This document shows, piece by piece, positions 43,247-53,438 of a stretch of 64,000 nucleotides of DNA. The notes below the pieces were generated by a model. It saw only the letters and a program-made list of their open reading frames with translations. It was not told the DNA's origin and did not search any database. The translations under genes were made by a program, and so were the position numbers. Source of the DNA: Pseudomonas sp. ERMR1:02. GTDB lineage: Bacteria > Pseudomonadota > Gammaproteobacteria > Pseudomonadales > Pseudomonadaceae. Numbering within the stretch: the stretch's first letter is position 1; every line of letters starts with the position of its first letter. The stretch is taken from the NCBI RefSeq assembly GCF_002277815.1, contig NZ_NKJI01000009.1, positions 62,001 through 126,000 on the forward strand, read 5' to 3'.

Positions 43247-46200
43247 ATGCCGACAATCATTGAGCAAATACATCAGTTGCCGTGGGAGGATGAGTTCAGT
43301 CATCGCGCGCTGGACAAGGCGCGCCGGTACGCCCACCAGGATCGAGTCCAGATTCACGACCTGAACGACTTCACAATTAGTGCGACCTGCAAAGGCTCCC
43401 AAGGGAATGTCTATCAACAGGTCATTGAACTCATCGAAGACCTTAGCGGCAATTTCGCACTGTACTGCAGCTGCTCGTGTCCCGTCATGATGAATTGCAA
43501 GCACTGCGCAACCGTACTTTTGAGTTTGCAAGAGCTCCCGGCAGACTCGTTCAAGGGTGATGCTCCGGTCCAGCTTAATCGTGATTTAGAACGTTGGCTT
43601 AACGATATTCCTCATCAGGCCGTCCGTCACGATGGGGCTGTTCAAAGCAACGGCGCGTGCTGGGTATACAAACTCAAGGCAACATCGACTGCTGGTAAGT
43701 GGTTACTGGAAATACACAAGGCCCGTCAGCTCAAGGATGGCCGGCTGGCGGACATCAGATCGGTGGGCTCGCCTTCGGAAGCGCTGATGCGAGAGCCAGC
43801 CTATCTGACCGAGCTAGACTTGCGCATTGCCAGATTGCTGGTCGCCATCCACTCCTACCATTCGTTTTACAGCGGTTACCCGCTGCAAGGCAGCAGCGGT
43901 GCCGAAGTCCTGCAGTTGGCATTGAAAACCTCAAGGTTATTTCTGGACTTCGAAAAATCGCAGCCACTGGTAGCAGGGGCGAGCAGGTCTGCGCAGTTTG
44001 CCTGGGCCGAGCAAGTCAGCGGCAGCTTTCGCCCTCAATGGCGTAGCGAGCAAGTGTGCGAAGAAACGATTCTTGCACTGGAGCCTTTGTACTATCTGGA
44101 CCGCGAACGGATGGAGGTTGGACTGCTACAAAGTGAAATGGACGAAAAACTGGCCTGCCATTTGTCATTGGTTCCTGACATTCCGGCGCGCCAGGCGACG
44201 CAGTTCAGCCATCGTATGGGTGCAGCGACTCGCGTCGTGCCTCCACCGCATGCATTGACCGAGCGGATCGTCGACGACATCGAACCCCAAGCCATCTTGA
44301 CGCTAGCAAGTACCAATCGTTACAGAAACTGGAATTACGAACCTGAGCACCGCGCCGCGCTCGCGTTCACTTACAGCGGCCACATCGCAACAGACAAGAA
44401 ATCCGCGGAAGTGCTGATTCTTTCCGGCACTGAAACCCTGCGCATTCAGCGCAAACCCGCTGCCGAAAAGGCCTTGCGTCTGGCCTTGCAAAAACAAGGC
44501 TTGAAAAAAGCCACGCGTAAAAGTGATGCACTACCCGATAGCGCAGGTGAAATGTTCGATTTGCCGGATGACTCGGCATGGCTGGGCTTTGTGCAAACTG
44601 GCATACCGGCGCTCAGAGAGGCCAATTGGCAGATCCATATCAATGACGGCTTTCATTTCAACCTGCAGCCAGTAGAAGAATGGTACGCCGATGTCGAGGA
44701 GTCTCCGGGTCGTGAGTGGTTCGACCTGCAGTTAGGCGTCGTGGTCAATGGCGAGCGCCATAGTCTGCTGCCTATCCTGTTGCAGTTGTTGCGCAGACAG
44801 CCGCAACTGTTGAACCCGAAAGAGATGGCCTTGCGTGACGATGATGAGCTCGTACTGATCGATCTCAACAGTGGGCAGTTGGGTGCCAGACCAGGCCTGA
44901 AAGTTGCGCTGTCGCTGGGGCGGATCAAGCCGTTGATGGCCACGCTAGGCGAGTTGTATTTGAATGAAAGCGTCGGCGCCTCATTACGTTTGAACGGCCC
45001 TGACGCAGCACGCTTGAGTGAGTTGGATGGCCTGCCGCTGGTCTGGCAGGGCGGCGAGCGCCTGCGTGGTTTCGCCAAACGCTTGCGTGAGTCGACTCAT
45101 CAAAACGTGGCTGCTCCGCAAGGCCTCAACGCCACGTTGCGTCCCTATCAGCTCGAAGGTTTGAACTGGATGCAAACCCTTCGTGAGCTTGAGGTCGGCG
45201 GTATCCTCGGCGACGATATGGGCTTGGGCAAGACTCTGCAAACCCTGGCTCATCTGCTAGTGGAAAAACAGGCTGGCCGACTCGATCTGCCGGCTCTTGC
45301 GGTGATGCCGACCAGCCTCATTCCCAATTGGCTCGATGAGGCCGCGCGTTTCACTCCGCAATTGAAAGTCCTGGCGCTGCATGGCACCACGCGGCAGAAG
45401 GACTTCGTCAACCTTGCCGAATACGATCTGGTGCTGACCACCTACGCGTTGTTGCCGCGAGATCTTGAGGTTCTTAAGCCGCAAGTCTGGAGCGTGCTGA
45501 TCCTTGATGAGGCGCAGAACATCAAGAATCCAATCAGCAAGGCCGCACAAGCTGCAAGGGATCTGGAGGCCCGGCAGCGTTTGTGCCTGTCCGGCACACC
45601 GCTGGAAAATCACCTCGGCGAGCTCTGGTCACTGTTTCACTTCCTGTTGCCCGGCTGGCTTGGCGACAGTAAAACCTTCAATCGTGATTACCGTACCCCT
45701 ATCGAGAAACGCGGTGATAGCGAACGGATGCATCACCTGACGGCGCGGATAAAGCCCTTTTTGCTGCGTCGCAAGAAAGAGCAAGTCGCCACCGAGTTGC
45801 CGCCGAAAACAGAGATTGTGCATTGGGTTGAACTCAGCGATGGGCAGCGGGACGTTTATGAAACCGTCCGTGTAGCGATGGACAAGAAGGTGCGCGAGGA
45901 AATTGCCCGTAGCGGCGTTGCGCGCAGCCAAATCATCATTCTCGATGCTTTGCTGAAGTTGCGTCAGGTGTGCTGCGATTTGCGGTTGATCAAGATGCCG
46001 CTTACGGCCAAAGCACTGCGCGCGGGTAGCGGCAAGCTGAGCGGCTTGATGGAAATGCTCGAAGAGTTGCTCACTGAAGGACGCAAGATTTTAATGTTCT
46101 CGCAGTTCACCTCGATGCTGGCGTTGATCGAGGAAGAATTGCAGCAGCGGGGTATTGGCTATTCGTTGTTGACGGGCGAAACCACGGATCGACGTACACC

Positions 46201-46552
46201 CGTCAAAGACTTCCAGGACGGCAAAGTCCCGTTGTTTCTGATCAGTCTGAAGGCCGGTGGCACGGGACTGAACTTGACGGCGGCAGACACGGTGATCCAC
46301 TTCGATCCATGGTGGAATCCGGCGGTTGAAAACCAGGCGACGGACCGTGCTTACAGGATCGGTCAGGATAAGCCGGTGTTTGTTTACAAGTTGATCGCGC
46401 GCGGTACGGTGGAAGAAAAAATTCAGGCACTGCAACAAGAGAAGGCGGCGCTGGCCGTGGCAGTGCTTGAGGGCGGAACGACCGGCGGGTGGAAACTTGA
46501 GCAGAGTGATATTGAGGCGCTGTTTGCGCCGTTGCCTGCTACCAAGTCCTGA
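43247..46552 (+). CDS. SWIM zinc-finger SNF2/RapA-type helicase, long form
   Basis: Swi2/Snf2 ATPase predicted to move on double-stranded DNA. 1101 residues. SWIM finger near residues 74-87 (CSCPVMMNCKHC), a 200-residue region absent from the paralogue (about 110-330), a bridging domain, then the helicase core: motif I DDMGLGKTLQT at about 657, motif II ILDEAQNIKN at about 753, motif V GGTGLNLTAADTVI, motif VI QATDRAYRIGQDK. Weak ribosome site. It follows mtnP after 47 bases and converges on a second helicase. Confidence 0.88.
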   Translation: MPTIIEQIHQLPWEDEFSHRALDKARRYAHQDRVQIHDLNDFTISATCKGSQGNVYQQVIELIEDLSGNFALYCSCSCPVMMNCKHCATVLLSLQELPADSFKGDAPVQLNRDLERWLNDIPHQAVRHDGAVQSNGACWVYKLKATSTAGKWLLEIHKARQLKDGRLADIRSVGSPSEALMREPAYLTELDLRIARLLVAIHSYHSFYSGYPLQGSSGAEVLQLALKTSRLFLDFEKSQPLVAGASRSAQFAWAEQVSGSFRPQWRSEQVCEETILALEPLYYLDRERMEVGLLQSEMDEKLACHLSLVPDIPARQATQFSHRMGAATRVVPPPHALTERIVDDIEPQAILTLASTNRYRNWNYEPEHRAALAFTYSGHIATDKKSAEVLILSGTETLRIQRKPAAEKALRLALQKQGLKKATRKSDALPDSAGEMFDLPDDSAWLGFVQTGIPALREANWQIHINDGFHFNLQPVEEWYADVEESPGREWFDLQLGVVVNGERHSLLPILLQLLRRQPQLLNPKEMALRDDDELVLIDLNSGQLGARPGLKVALSLGRIKPLMATLGELYLNESVGASLRLNGPDAARLSELDGLPLVWQGGERLRGFAKRLRESTHQNVAAPQGLNATLRPYQLEGLNWMQTLRELEVGGILGDDMGLGKTLQTLAHLLVEKQAGRLDLPALAVMPTSLIPNWLDEAARFTPQLKVLALHGTTRQKDFVNLAEYDLVLTTYALLPRDLEVLKPQVWSVLILDEAQNIKNPISKAAQAARDLEARQRLCLSGTPLENHLGELWSLFHFLLPGWLGDSKTFNRDYRTPIEKRGDSERMHHLTARIKPFLLRRKKEQVATELPPKTEIVHWVELSDGQRDVYETVRVAMDKKVREEIARSGVARSQIIILDALLKLRQVCCDLRLIKMPLTAKALRAGSGKLSGLMEMLEELLTEGRKILMFSQFTSMLALIEEELQQRGIGYSLLTGETTDRRTPVKDFQDGKVPLFLISLKAGGTGLNLTAADTVIHFDPWWNPAVENQATDRAYRIGQDKPVFVYKLIARGTVEEKIQALQQEKAALAVAVLEGGTTGGWKLEQSDIEALFAPLPATKS

Positions 46553-46560
46553 TCGCGCGC

Positions 46561-46666
46561 ACCTGTAGGAGCGAGCTTGCTCGCGATGGTCGTTAACGAA
46601 AGCGCGTGTTTCCTGGATAAACGCGGCATTCTCTAGATCATCGCGAGCGAGCTCGCTCCTACAGGG
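46561..46666. repeat. REPIN-like inverted repeat
   Basis: ACCTGTAGGAGCGAGCTTGC and complementary right arm (GCGAGCGAGCTCGCTCCTAC). It is the only sequence between the stops of the two convergent helicase genes. Confidence 0.85.
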
Positions 46667-46692
46667 AAAGCGATCTACCTGGCGCCGCAATC

Positions 46693-49386
46693 TCAGCGCT
46701 TCTCCAGCTTATCTGGCAACGGCGCAAACAGCGCCTCGATATCATCGTTCTGCAGTTTCCAGTCCCCGGCCTGGCGCCCATCCAATACCCCCGCCGCAAG
46801 GTCGGATTTTTCTTTCTGCAGATGCTGAATCTTCTCTTCCACCGTACCGCGCGCGATCAGCTTGTAGACGAATACCGGTTTTTCCTGGCCGATGCGATAG
46901 GCGCGGTCGGTCGCCTGATTTTCTGTCGCCGGGTTCCACCACGGGTCGTAATGAATCACGGTGTCTGCTTCCGTCAGGTTCAGGCCGACGCCACCGGCCT
47001 TCAGGCTGATCAGAAAGATCTGACGTTTACCGCTCTGAAAGTCCTTCACTGGCGCGCGGCGGTCGCGGGTCTGACCGGTCAGTAGTGCATAAGCCACACC
47101 ACGTTTGTTCAGTTCGTCTTCAATCAAGGACAGCATTGAAGTGAATTGCGAGAACAACAGGATTCGCCGGCCTTCGTCAAACAACTCTTCGAGCATTTCC
47201 ATCAGGCTGTCGAGCTTGCCTGATGTGCTGCCGCGAGCTGGCAGGGTGGCATCGTTGACCAGGCGCAAATCGCAGCACACTTGACGCAGTTTTAGCAGCG
47301 CCTCGAGGATGATGATCTGGCTGCGGGCCACACCCTTGCGGGTGATCTCGTCGCGGACTTTCTTGTCCATGGCCAGGCGCATGGTTTCGTACACGTCGCG
47401 CTGGGCCTCGTTGAGGTCCACCCAATGAATGATCTCGGTTTTCGGTGGCAGCTCGGTGGCCACTTGTTCCTTGGTCCGACGCAACAGGAAAGGTTTGATC
47501 CGACCATTGAGGTGTTGAAGTCGTACTTCGCTGGTGCGCTTTTCAATCGGCACGCGGTAATCGCGGTTGAAGCTTTTCACATCGCCGAGCCAGCCCGGCA
47601 GCAGGAAGTGAAACAGCGACCACAGCTCGCCCAAGTGGTTTTCCAGAGGCGTTCCACTCAAGCACAAACGCTGGCGGGCGTTCAGCTCGCGGGCGGCCTG
47701 CGCGGCTTTGCTGCCCGGGTTCTTAATGTATTGCGCTTCATCCAGTACCAGTATGTGCAGCGGCTGGGCGGCCAGGCGTTCGACGTCCTTGGGCAGCAGC
47801 GCGTAGGTGGTCAGGATCAGGTCGTAATCCGCCAGGCTCTCAAAATGCTTTTTGCGACTGGCACCATAAAGCGCCAGTACTTTGAGCTGCGGCGTGAAGT
47901 GCGCTGCTTCGTCGAGCCAGTTGGGGATCAGGCTGGTAGGCATCACCACCATGCAAGGACGGTCGAGGCGTCCGGCGTTTTTCTCGCAAAGAACGTGTGC
48001 CAAAGTTTGCAGGGTTTTACCCAGGCCCATGTCATCCGCGAGAATCCCGCCAACCTCCAATTGCCGCAGCGACTGCATCCAGCTGAGGCCTTCCAGCTGA
48101 TAGGGGCGCAGTGTCGCGTTCAGGCCTTCCGGCGCGGTGGCGGTGTAGTCCTTGATGTCGCGCAGGCGTTGGGCAAAGGTGCGGATCTGTTCGCCACCTT
48201 CCCAGCGCAACGGCAGGTCTTCCAGCGGGTTCAGGCGCGTAGCGTCGGCCTTGCTCAGGCGCAGCGTGGTTTCGCCGGGTTCTTGCAGATAGAACTCGCC
48301 GAGCGTCGCCAGCACTGGCTTCAATCGGCCAAAGGGGAGGGCGACTTGCAATGGACCGTATTCGGAGTTCGGCCGATTGGGGATGTTCACCAGGATCAGT
48401 TCGTCGTCGCGACGTCGTGCCAGGCGTTCCGGGTTGAGGATTTCAGTGTGGGAGCGCATCAGGTTCAACAGGATCGGCAGCAGGCTCAGCCGCTCGCCGT
48501 TGACGATGATCCCAAGTTCCAGATCGAACCAGTCGCGTTCCGGCGCCTGTTCGACCGTGGCGTACCAGTCGTCCACCGCGGTCAGGTCGAAACCGAAGTC
48601 TTCGTTGATCTGCAACTCCCAGCCTTGGGTGCGCAGCTTCGGCAGTTCGTTCAGGGTGAAGGTCAGCCAGGCGCTGTCATTGACCATCTCGAACAGTTCA
48701 CCGGCGCTTTCCGGCAAGGCCTTGCTTTGCCGGGTGGCGATTTTGAAGCCGAGTATGCGTAGCTGTTCCCGGTAGGACTGTTCCACTTCCGGGTGGCGTT
48801 TTATCCGTAACGTTTGTGTCTCCTGACGAATCAGGATGTCGGCGTTTTTCTGTCCGGATACGTACTCATCCAGATAGCTGAAGGACAGGGCTGCGCGGTG
48901 CTGGATGTAGCGTTGCATCCGGCCATTGCGCGGTTCGAAGGCGCTGAACTCAATGCTCGCCAGCCACAGGCGCGGTACCGGTTGCACGTTGTCCACCAAC
49001 ACTTGCGGTGGCGCCTTCGGGCTACGGTTTTCCAGCACGGCCTGGAGTTTTTCCAGCAACTCGGCGTCTTTTGCCGCCGCGGGGTAGTTGAGGGTTTCCT
49101 GCACTTGCAGCAATACCGCCGCACAATGTTTGCAGTTGCTGTGGACCGGGCAGGAGCATGTGGCGTCGATCATCAGCAAAGTGCCTTTGGCCGACTCTCG
49201 CAAGCGAATGGTCTGACGGTAAACGTTACCGCCAGAGCCTTCACACGCTGCGATGATCGTAGCGTCGCCGGCCTCGACGATCCTGACGCGATTCTCCAGT
49301 GCGTAGCGGCGGCCGCGCTCCAGGCTCTGTTCCTTGAATCGGCTGACCCAGGAGGGTGCCAGGGGTTTGCTTAGGGTCGCAGACAT
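46693..49386 (-). CDS. SWIM zinc-finger SNF2/RapA-type helicase, short form
   Basis: Paralogue of the gene on the opposite strand, 897 residues. SWIM finger (CSCPVHSNCKHC) near residues 80-92, motif I DDMGLGKTLQT at about 450, motif II VLDEAQYIKN at about 549, motif V GGVGLNLTEADTVI, motif VI QATDRAYRIGQEK. The core is very similar to the long form, but about 200 residues between the finger and the bridging domain are missing. It starts 10 bases after the csiV-like gene, suggesting an mfd-csiV-helicase operon and a repair-related role. Confidence 0.88.
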   Translation of the reverse strand: MSATLSKPLAPSWVSRFKEQSLERGRRYALENRVRIVEAGDATIIAACEGSGGNVYRQTIRLRESAKGTLLMIDATCSCPVHSNCKHCAAVLLQVQETLNYPAAAKDAELLEKLQAVLENRSPKAPPQVLVDNVQPVPRLWLASIEFSAFEPRNGRMQRYIQHRAALSFSYLDEYVSGQKNADILIRQETQTLRIKRHPEVEQSYREQLRILGFKIATRQSKALPESAGELFEMVNDSAWLTFTLNELPKLRTQGWELQINEDFGFDLTAVDDWYATVEQAPERDWFDLELGIIVNGERLSLLPILLNLMRSHTEILNPERLARRRDDELILVNIPNRPNSEYGPLQVALPFGRLKPVLATLGEFYLQEPGETTLRLSKADATRLNPLEDLPLRWEGGEQIRTFAQRLRDIKDYTATAPEGLNATLRPYQLEGLSWMQSLRQLEVGGILADDMGLGKTLQTLAHVLCEKNAGRLDRPCMVVMPTSLIPNWLDEAAHFTPQLKVLALYGASRKKHFESLADYDLILTTYALLPKDVERLAAQPLHILVLDEAQYIKNPGSKAAQAARELNARQRLCLSGTPLENHLGELWSLFHFLLPGWLGDVKSFNRDYRVPIEKRTSEVRLQHLNGRIKPFLLRRTKEQVATELPPKTEIIHWVDLNEAQRDVYETMRLAMDKKVRDEITRKGVARSQIIILEALLKLRQVCCDLRLVNDATLPARGSTSGKLDSLMEMLEELFDEGRRILLFSQFTSMLSLIEDELNKRGVAYALLTGQTRDRRAPVKDFQSGKRQIFLISLKAGGVGLNLTEADTVIHYDPWWNPATENQATDRAYRIGQEKPVFVYKLIARGTVEEKIQHLQKEKSDLAAGVLDGRQAGDWKLQNDDIEALFAPLPDKLEKR

Positions 49387-49396
49387 AAGGACTCGA

Positions 49397-49978
49397 TCAG
49401 TCCGGAATTTCTTCGGGGACTGGCGGAGGCGCGGGGGCGGTCAGCGAGGTGATCTTGATCAGCAGGCCGAGATGGCCGGCGTCGAGGAAGTTCAGCTGTC
49501 CGTTTTTGGTATGGCTATCTGTCTTCAAGCGTTCACTGGCGGTGACCAGGCCATCAGTGCTGATCTGGTTGACCCAGAAGTCTGCGTCAACGTCGGTGAA
49601 ACGCCCCAGCTTCACGCTGAGCGTGCCTTCGATCGGAAATTGGCCGAATTGCTCCTTGCCATCGCTGATCGCGACTTTGGTGGCTTCCTCGCCAAGGTTC
49701 TGTTGCCAGGTCTTGTGCAGCAACACCTCGTATTCATTGCTGGCAGTGAGCTTCTCCACTTCGCCATTGAGGCTCGGCGTGCGCAAGCTGTCGGGGTTGA
49801 TGCGTTGGGCACCGGCATCCCAGTCTTCCGGCGCTGCACGGCTGACAATCGCCGGCACGGCATTCTGTCGCACCAGAATCATTTCAATCTGATACAGATC
49901 ATCAGCAAACACCGCAGGGGCGAGCAACGCCATCAAGAGCGACGTTATCAACAAGGTCAGTGAGCGAAACAGGCGCAT
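49397..49978 (-). CDS. CsiV family protein
   Basis: 193-residue secreted protein: signal peptide (MRLFRSLTLLITSLLMALLA, cut after AVFA), then YQIEMILVRQNAVPA, typical of the CsiV family (PF10972), and a C-terminal LGLLIKITSL plus proline-rich tail. Periplasmic or envelope location expected; function unclear. AAGGA lies eight bases before the ATG. It begins 10 bases after mfd and is followed by the short helicase. Confidence 0.85.
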   Translation of the reverse strand: MRLFRSLTLLITSLLMALLAPAVFADDLYQIEMILVRQNAVPAIVSRAAPEDWDAGAQRINPDSLRTPSLNGEVEKLTASNEYEVLLHKTWQQNLGEEATKVAISDGKEQFGQFPIEGTLSVKLGRFTDVDADFWVNQISTDGLVTASERLKTDSHTKNGQLNFLDAGHLGLLIKITSLTAPAPPPVPEEIPD

Positions 49979-49988
49979 GCGGCGTCCT

Positions 49989-52900
49989 TCAAGCAGTTTT
50001 CGGGATAAGGCGCTCAAATAGCGCCTCTACAGTATTAAAGCGCTCTTCCGGGCGCTCCATCGGGACCAGGAACTTGAACATCGTGGCGCCTTCGAATTTG
50101 TAGCGTTTTGGCTGGCTCTGGATCAGTTTGATCAGGGTCAGCGGGTCGACCGGAGTTTGCGCGGCGAACTCGACTCGACCGCCTTGCGGGCCGCCATCGA
50201 CTTTCTTGATGCCCAGCAACTCGGCCTGCAATTTCAGGGCGGTAATGCGCATCAGGTTTTTGGTCGGTTCCGGCAACAGGCCGAAACGGTCGATCATCTC
50301 CACCTGGAGATCCTTGAGGCCGTCCTCGTCGGTGGCCGAGGCGATGCGCTTGTAGAGAATCAGGCGTGCGTGAACGTCCGGCAGGTAGTCTTCGGGAATC
50401 AACGCCGGTACGCGCAAGTTGACTTCCGGACCACCGCCCAGCGGCTGATCGAGGTTTGGCTGTTCGCCCTTGCGGATCGACTTCACGGCGCGCTCGAGCA
50501 TTTCCATGTAAAGCGTGAAGCCCACGGCCTGGATCTGCCCGCTTTGACCGTCGCCAAGCAGTTCGCCGGCGCCACGGATTTCCAGGTCATTGGTGGCAAG
50601 AACGAAGCCTGCGCCGAGGTCCTGGGTATTGGCGATCGCTTCCAGGCGCTTTTCTGCGTCCGGAGTGATTTGCTGACGCGGCGGTGTCAGCAGGTAGGCG
50701 TAGGCCTGGTGGTGACTGCGCCCGACCCGGCCGCGCAACTGGTGCAACTGCGCCAGGCCGAATTTGTCGGCACGCTCGATGATGATGGTGTTGGCGCTCG
50801 GCACGTCGATGCCGGTCTCGATGATGGTCGAGGCGATCAGCACGTTGAAGCGCTTGTGATAGAAGTCGCTCATCACCTGTTCGAGATCGCGTTCGCGCAT
50901 CTGCCCGTGGCCGATGCCGATCCGCGCTTCCGGCACCAGTTCGGCGAGGTCGGCGGCGCATTTCTCGATGGTCTTCACGTCGTTATGCAGGTAGTAGACT
51001 TGGCCGCCACGCAGCAACTCACGGAGCAGGGCTTCCTTGACCGTGGGCTTGTTCTGCTCCATGACGAAGGTCCGTACGGACAGGCGACGGGCCGGTGGCG
51101 TGGCAATGATCGACAGGTCGCGCATGCCCGACACCGCCATATTCAGCGTGCGCGGAATCGGTGTGGCGGTCAGGGTGAGGATGTCGACTTCGCTGCGCAG
51201 GGCTTTGAGCTGTTCTTTCTGGCGCACACCAAAACGGTGCTCTTCGTCGATGATCACAAGGCCCAGGTTTTTGATTTTTACATCGTCCTGCAGCAGCTTG
51301 TGCGTGCCGATGACGATGTCGATCTTGCCTTCAGCCAGGTCCGCGACCGCAGCGTTCACTTCCTTGGTCGATTTGAAACGGCTCATCACTTCCACAGTTA
51401 CCGGCCAGTCGGCGAAGCGGTCGCGGAAGCTGTTGTAGTGTTGCTGGGCCAGCAGGGTGGTCGGCACCAGAATGGCGACCTGACGACCACCGTGCACTGC
51501 GATAAATGCCGCGCGCATCGCCACTTCGGTCTTGCCGAAGCCGACATCGCCGCACACCAGGCGATCCATCGGTTTTGGCGCGAGCATGTCTTCGCGCACG
51601 GCTTCGATGGTGGTTTGCTGGTCGGGGGTTTCTTCGAACGGGAATCCGGCGCTGAACGTAACGTAATCGGCTTTCGGGTCGGCAAATGCATAGCCTTCGC
51701 GGGCGGCGCGGCGGGCATAGATGTCGAGCAGCTCCGCCGCGACGTCACGCACTTGCTCAGCAGCCTTGCGCTTGGCTTTCTGCCAGGTCTCGGAGCCGAG
51801 ACGGTGCAGCGGGGCCAGGGCATCGTCGCTGCCGGTGTAGCGCGCGATCAAATGCAGGTTGGCCACCGGCACATAGAGCTTGGCGCCCTCGGCGTATTCC
51901 AGGGCGAGGAATTCGGCGACCTGGCTGTCGATTTCCAGAGTCGCGAGGCCGAGGTAACGACCCACACCGTGATCGATATGCACCACCGGTGCGCCTTCGC
52001 GCAGCTCGGTGAGGTTCTTGATGACGGCGTCGTTGTTGGCGTCGGCGCGTTTCTCGCGGCGACGGCGTTGCATCACGCGCTGACCGAACAGCGGACTTTC
52101 GGCAACCAGTGCCAGGGCCGGATCGTCCAGCAGCAAACCTTCATCCAGCGGCGCGATGGTGATCGCCAGGCGTTCCTTGCCGGCGACAAAGTCCGGCCAG
52201 CTATCGACGGTCTTCGGCCGTATTTTCAGGCGCTCCAGCAGTTCCAGCAGCACTTCGCGCCGGCCCGCGGATTCGGCGGTAAACAGCACGCGTCCGGGGA
52301 ATTCGTCGAGGAAGCTCGACAGCGCGGCCAACGGCTGGGTGGCCTTGGCTTCGATGGCCAGGTTCGGCAACTCCCGCGCGGGGAAACGCTCACGGCCGGA
52401 GCCGCTTTCCACGTCCTGTTGGCTTGCCACCACCCGTGGCCAGTTTTTCAGGCGCGCGAAGCAGTCTTCCACCGGCAGGAACAGCTCGGCGGGCGGCAAT
52501 AATGGACGGGATGGATCGACGCGACGTTCTTCATAGCGATTGCGCACGTCGTTCCAGAAGTTTTCCGCGGCCTGCTCGATGCCCGGCAAGGAAAACACTT
52601 GCGTGTCCTGGGGCAGGTAATCGAACAGCGTCGAGGTTTCCTCGAAGAACAGCGGCAGGTAGTACTCGATGCCGGCCGGGGTAATCCCGCTGCTCAAGTC
52701 CTGGAAGATAGGGCAGCGGCGGAAGTCGACATCGAAGCGCTCGCGGAACCGCGCCTTGAAGCGGGTCACGGCTTCTTTCTGCAGCGGAAATTCCTTGGCC
52801 GGTAACAGCTTGACCGAGTCGACCTTATCGATGGAGCGCTGGTTCTCCGGATCGAAGGTGCGCAGGGTTTCGATTTCGTCGTCGAACAGGTCGATGCGAT

Positions 52901-53438
52901 AAGGCAACTTGCTGCCCATCGGGAACAGATCGATCAAGGATCCGCGTACGGTGAATTCGCCATGCTCGTACACGGTATCGACATAGCGATAACCGGTGGC
53001 TTCAAGCCGGGTGCGCATCTGCTCGACGTCGAGCTTCTGGCCGACGTCCAGCACCAGACTGCTGCCGAGCAGGAATTTGGTCGGCGCCAGGCGGTGCAGG
53101 GCGGTGGTGATCGGCACCACCAGCACGCCGTGCTCCAGTTCCGGCAGTCGATACAGGCTCGCAATGCGCTGGGAAATGATGTCCTGGTGCGGCGAGAACA
53201 GATCGTAGGGCAGGGTTTCCCAGTCGGGGAAATGCAGTACAGGCAAATCCGGCGCAAAGAAACCCAGCTCCTGTTCCAGCCGTTCAGCACTTTGGCTATC
53301 GGCGGTCAGCAGCAGGGTAAAGCGCTTGGCAGCGCTGGCGGCCTCGGCAATGGCCAGGCTCAGGGAAGCACCGGGCAGGTTGCCCCAGTGCTGTTTACCT
53401 GCCGCGGCAGGGAGATGCGGTAGACGCAGAACGGGCAC
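49989..53438 (-). CDS. mfd: Transcription-repair coupling factor Mfd
   Basis: Removes stalled RNA polymerase and recruits UvrA. 1149 residues: UvrB-like N-terminal part (FPDWETLPYDLFSPHQDIIS), RNA-polymerase interaction domain near VHIDHGVGRYLGL, translocase core with motif I DVGFGKTEVAMRA, motif II VIIDEEHRFGVRQKEQL, TRG motif downstream, and C-terminal D7 domain. Starts on GTG. Divergent from gap; heads a compact run with the csiV-like gene and the short helicase. Confidence 0.97.
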   Translation of the reverse strand: MPVLRLPHLPAAAGKQHWGNLPGASLSLAIAEAASAAKRFTLLLTADSQSAERLEQELGFFAPDLPVLHFPDWETLPYDLFSPHQDIISQRIASLYRLPELEHGVLVVPITTALHRLAPTKFLLGSSLVLDVGQKLDVEQMRTRLEATGYRYVDTVYEHGEFTVRGSLIDLFPMGSKLPYRIDLFDDEIETLRTFDPENQRSIDKVDSVKLLPAKEFPLQKEAVTRFKARFRERFDVDFRRCPIFQDLSSGITPAGIEYYLPLFFEETSTLFDYLPQDTQVFSLPGIEQAAENFWNDVRNRYEERRVDPSRPLLPPAELFLPVEDCFARLKNWPRVVASQQDVESGSGRERFPARELPNLAIEAKATQPLAALSSFLDEFPGRVLFTAESAGRREVLLELLERLKIRPKTVDSWPDFVAGKERLAITIAPLDEGLLLDDPALALVAESPLFGQRVMQRRRREKRADANNDAVIKNLTELREGAPVVHIDHGVGRYLGLATLEIDSQVAEFLALEYAEGAKLYVPVANLHLIARYTGSDDALAPLHRLGSETWQKAKRKAAEQVRDVAAELLDIYARRAAREGYAFADPKADYVTFSAGFPFEETPDQQTTIEAVREDMLAPKPMDRLVCGDVGFGKTEVAMRAAFIAVHGGRQVAILVPTTLLAQQHYNSFRDRFADWPVTVEVMSRFKSTKEVNAAVADLAEGKIDIVIGTHKLLQDDVKIKNLGLVIIDEEHRFGVRQKEQLKALRSEVDILTLTATPIPRTLNMAVSGMRDLSIIATPPARRLSVRTFVMEQNKPTVKEALLRELLRGGQVYYLHNDVKTIEKCAADLAELVPEARIGIGHGQMRERDLEQVMSDFYHKRFNVLIASTIIETGIDVPSANTIIIERADKFGLAQLHQLRGRVGRSHHQAYAYLLTPPRQQITPDAEKRLEAIANTQDLGAGFVLATNDLEIRGAGELLGDGQSGQIQAVGFTLYMEMLERAVKSIRKGEQPNLDQPLGGGPEVNLRVPALIPEDYLPDVHARLILYKRIASATDEDGLKDLQVEMIDRFGLLPEPTKNLMRITALKLQAELLGIKKVDGGPQGGRVEFAAQTPVDPLTLIKLIQSQPKRYKFEGATMFKFLVPMERPEERFNTVEALFERLIPKTA

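Noticed and set aside
50157-52502. Plus-strand open frame of 781 codons
   Set aside because: Antisense shadow of mfd, with no motif or ribosome site.
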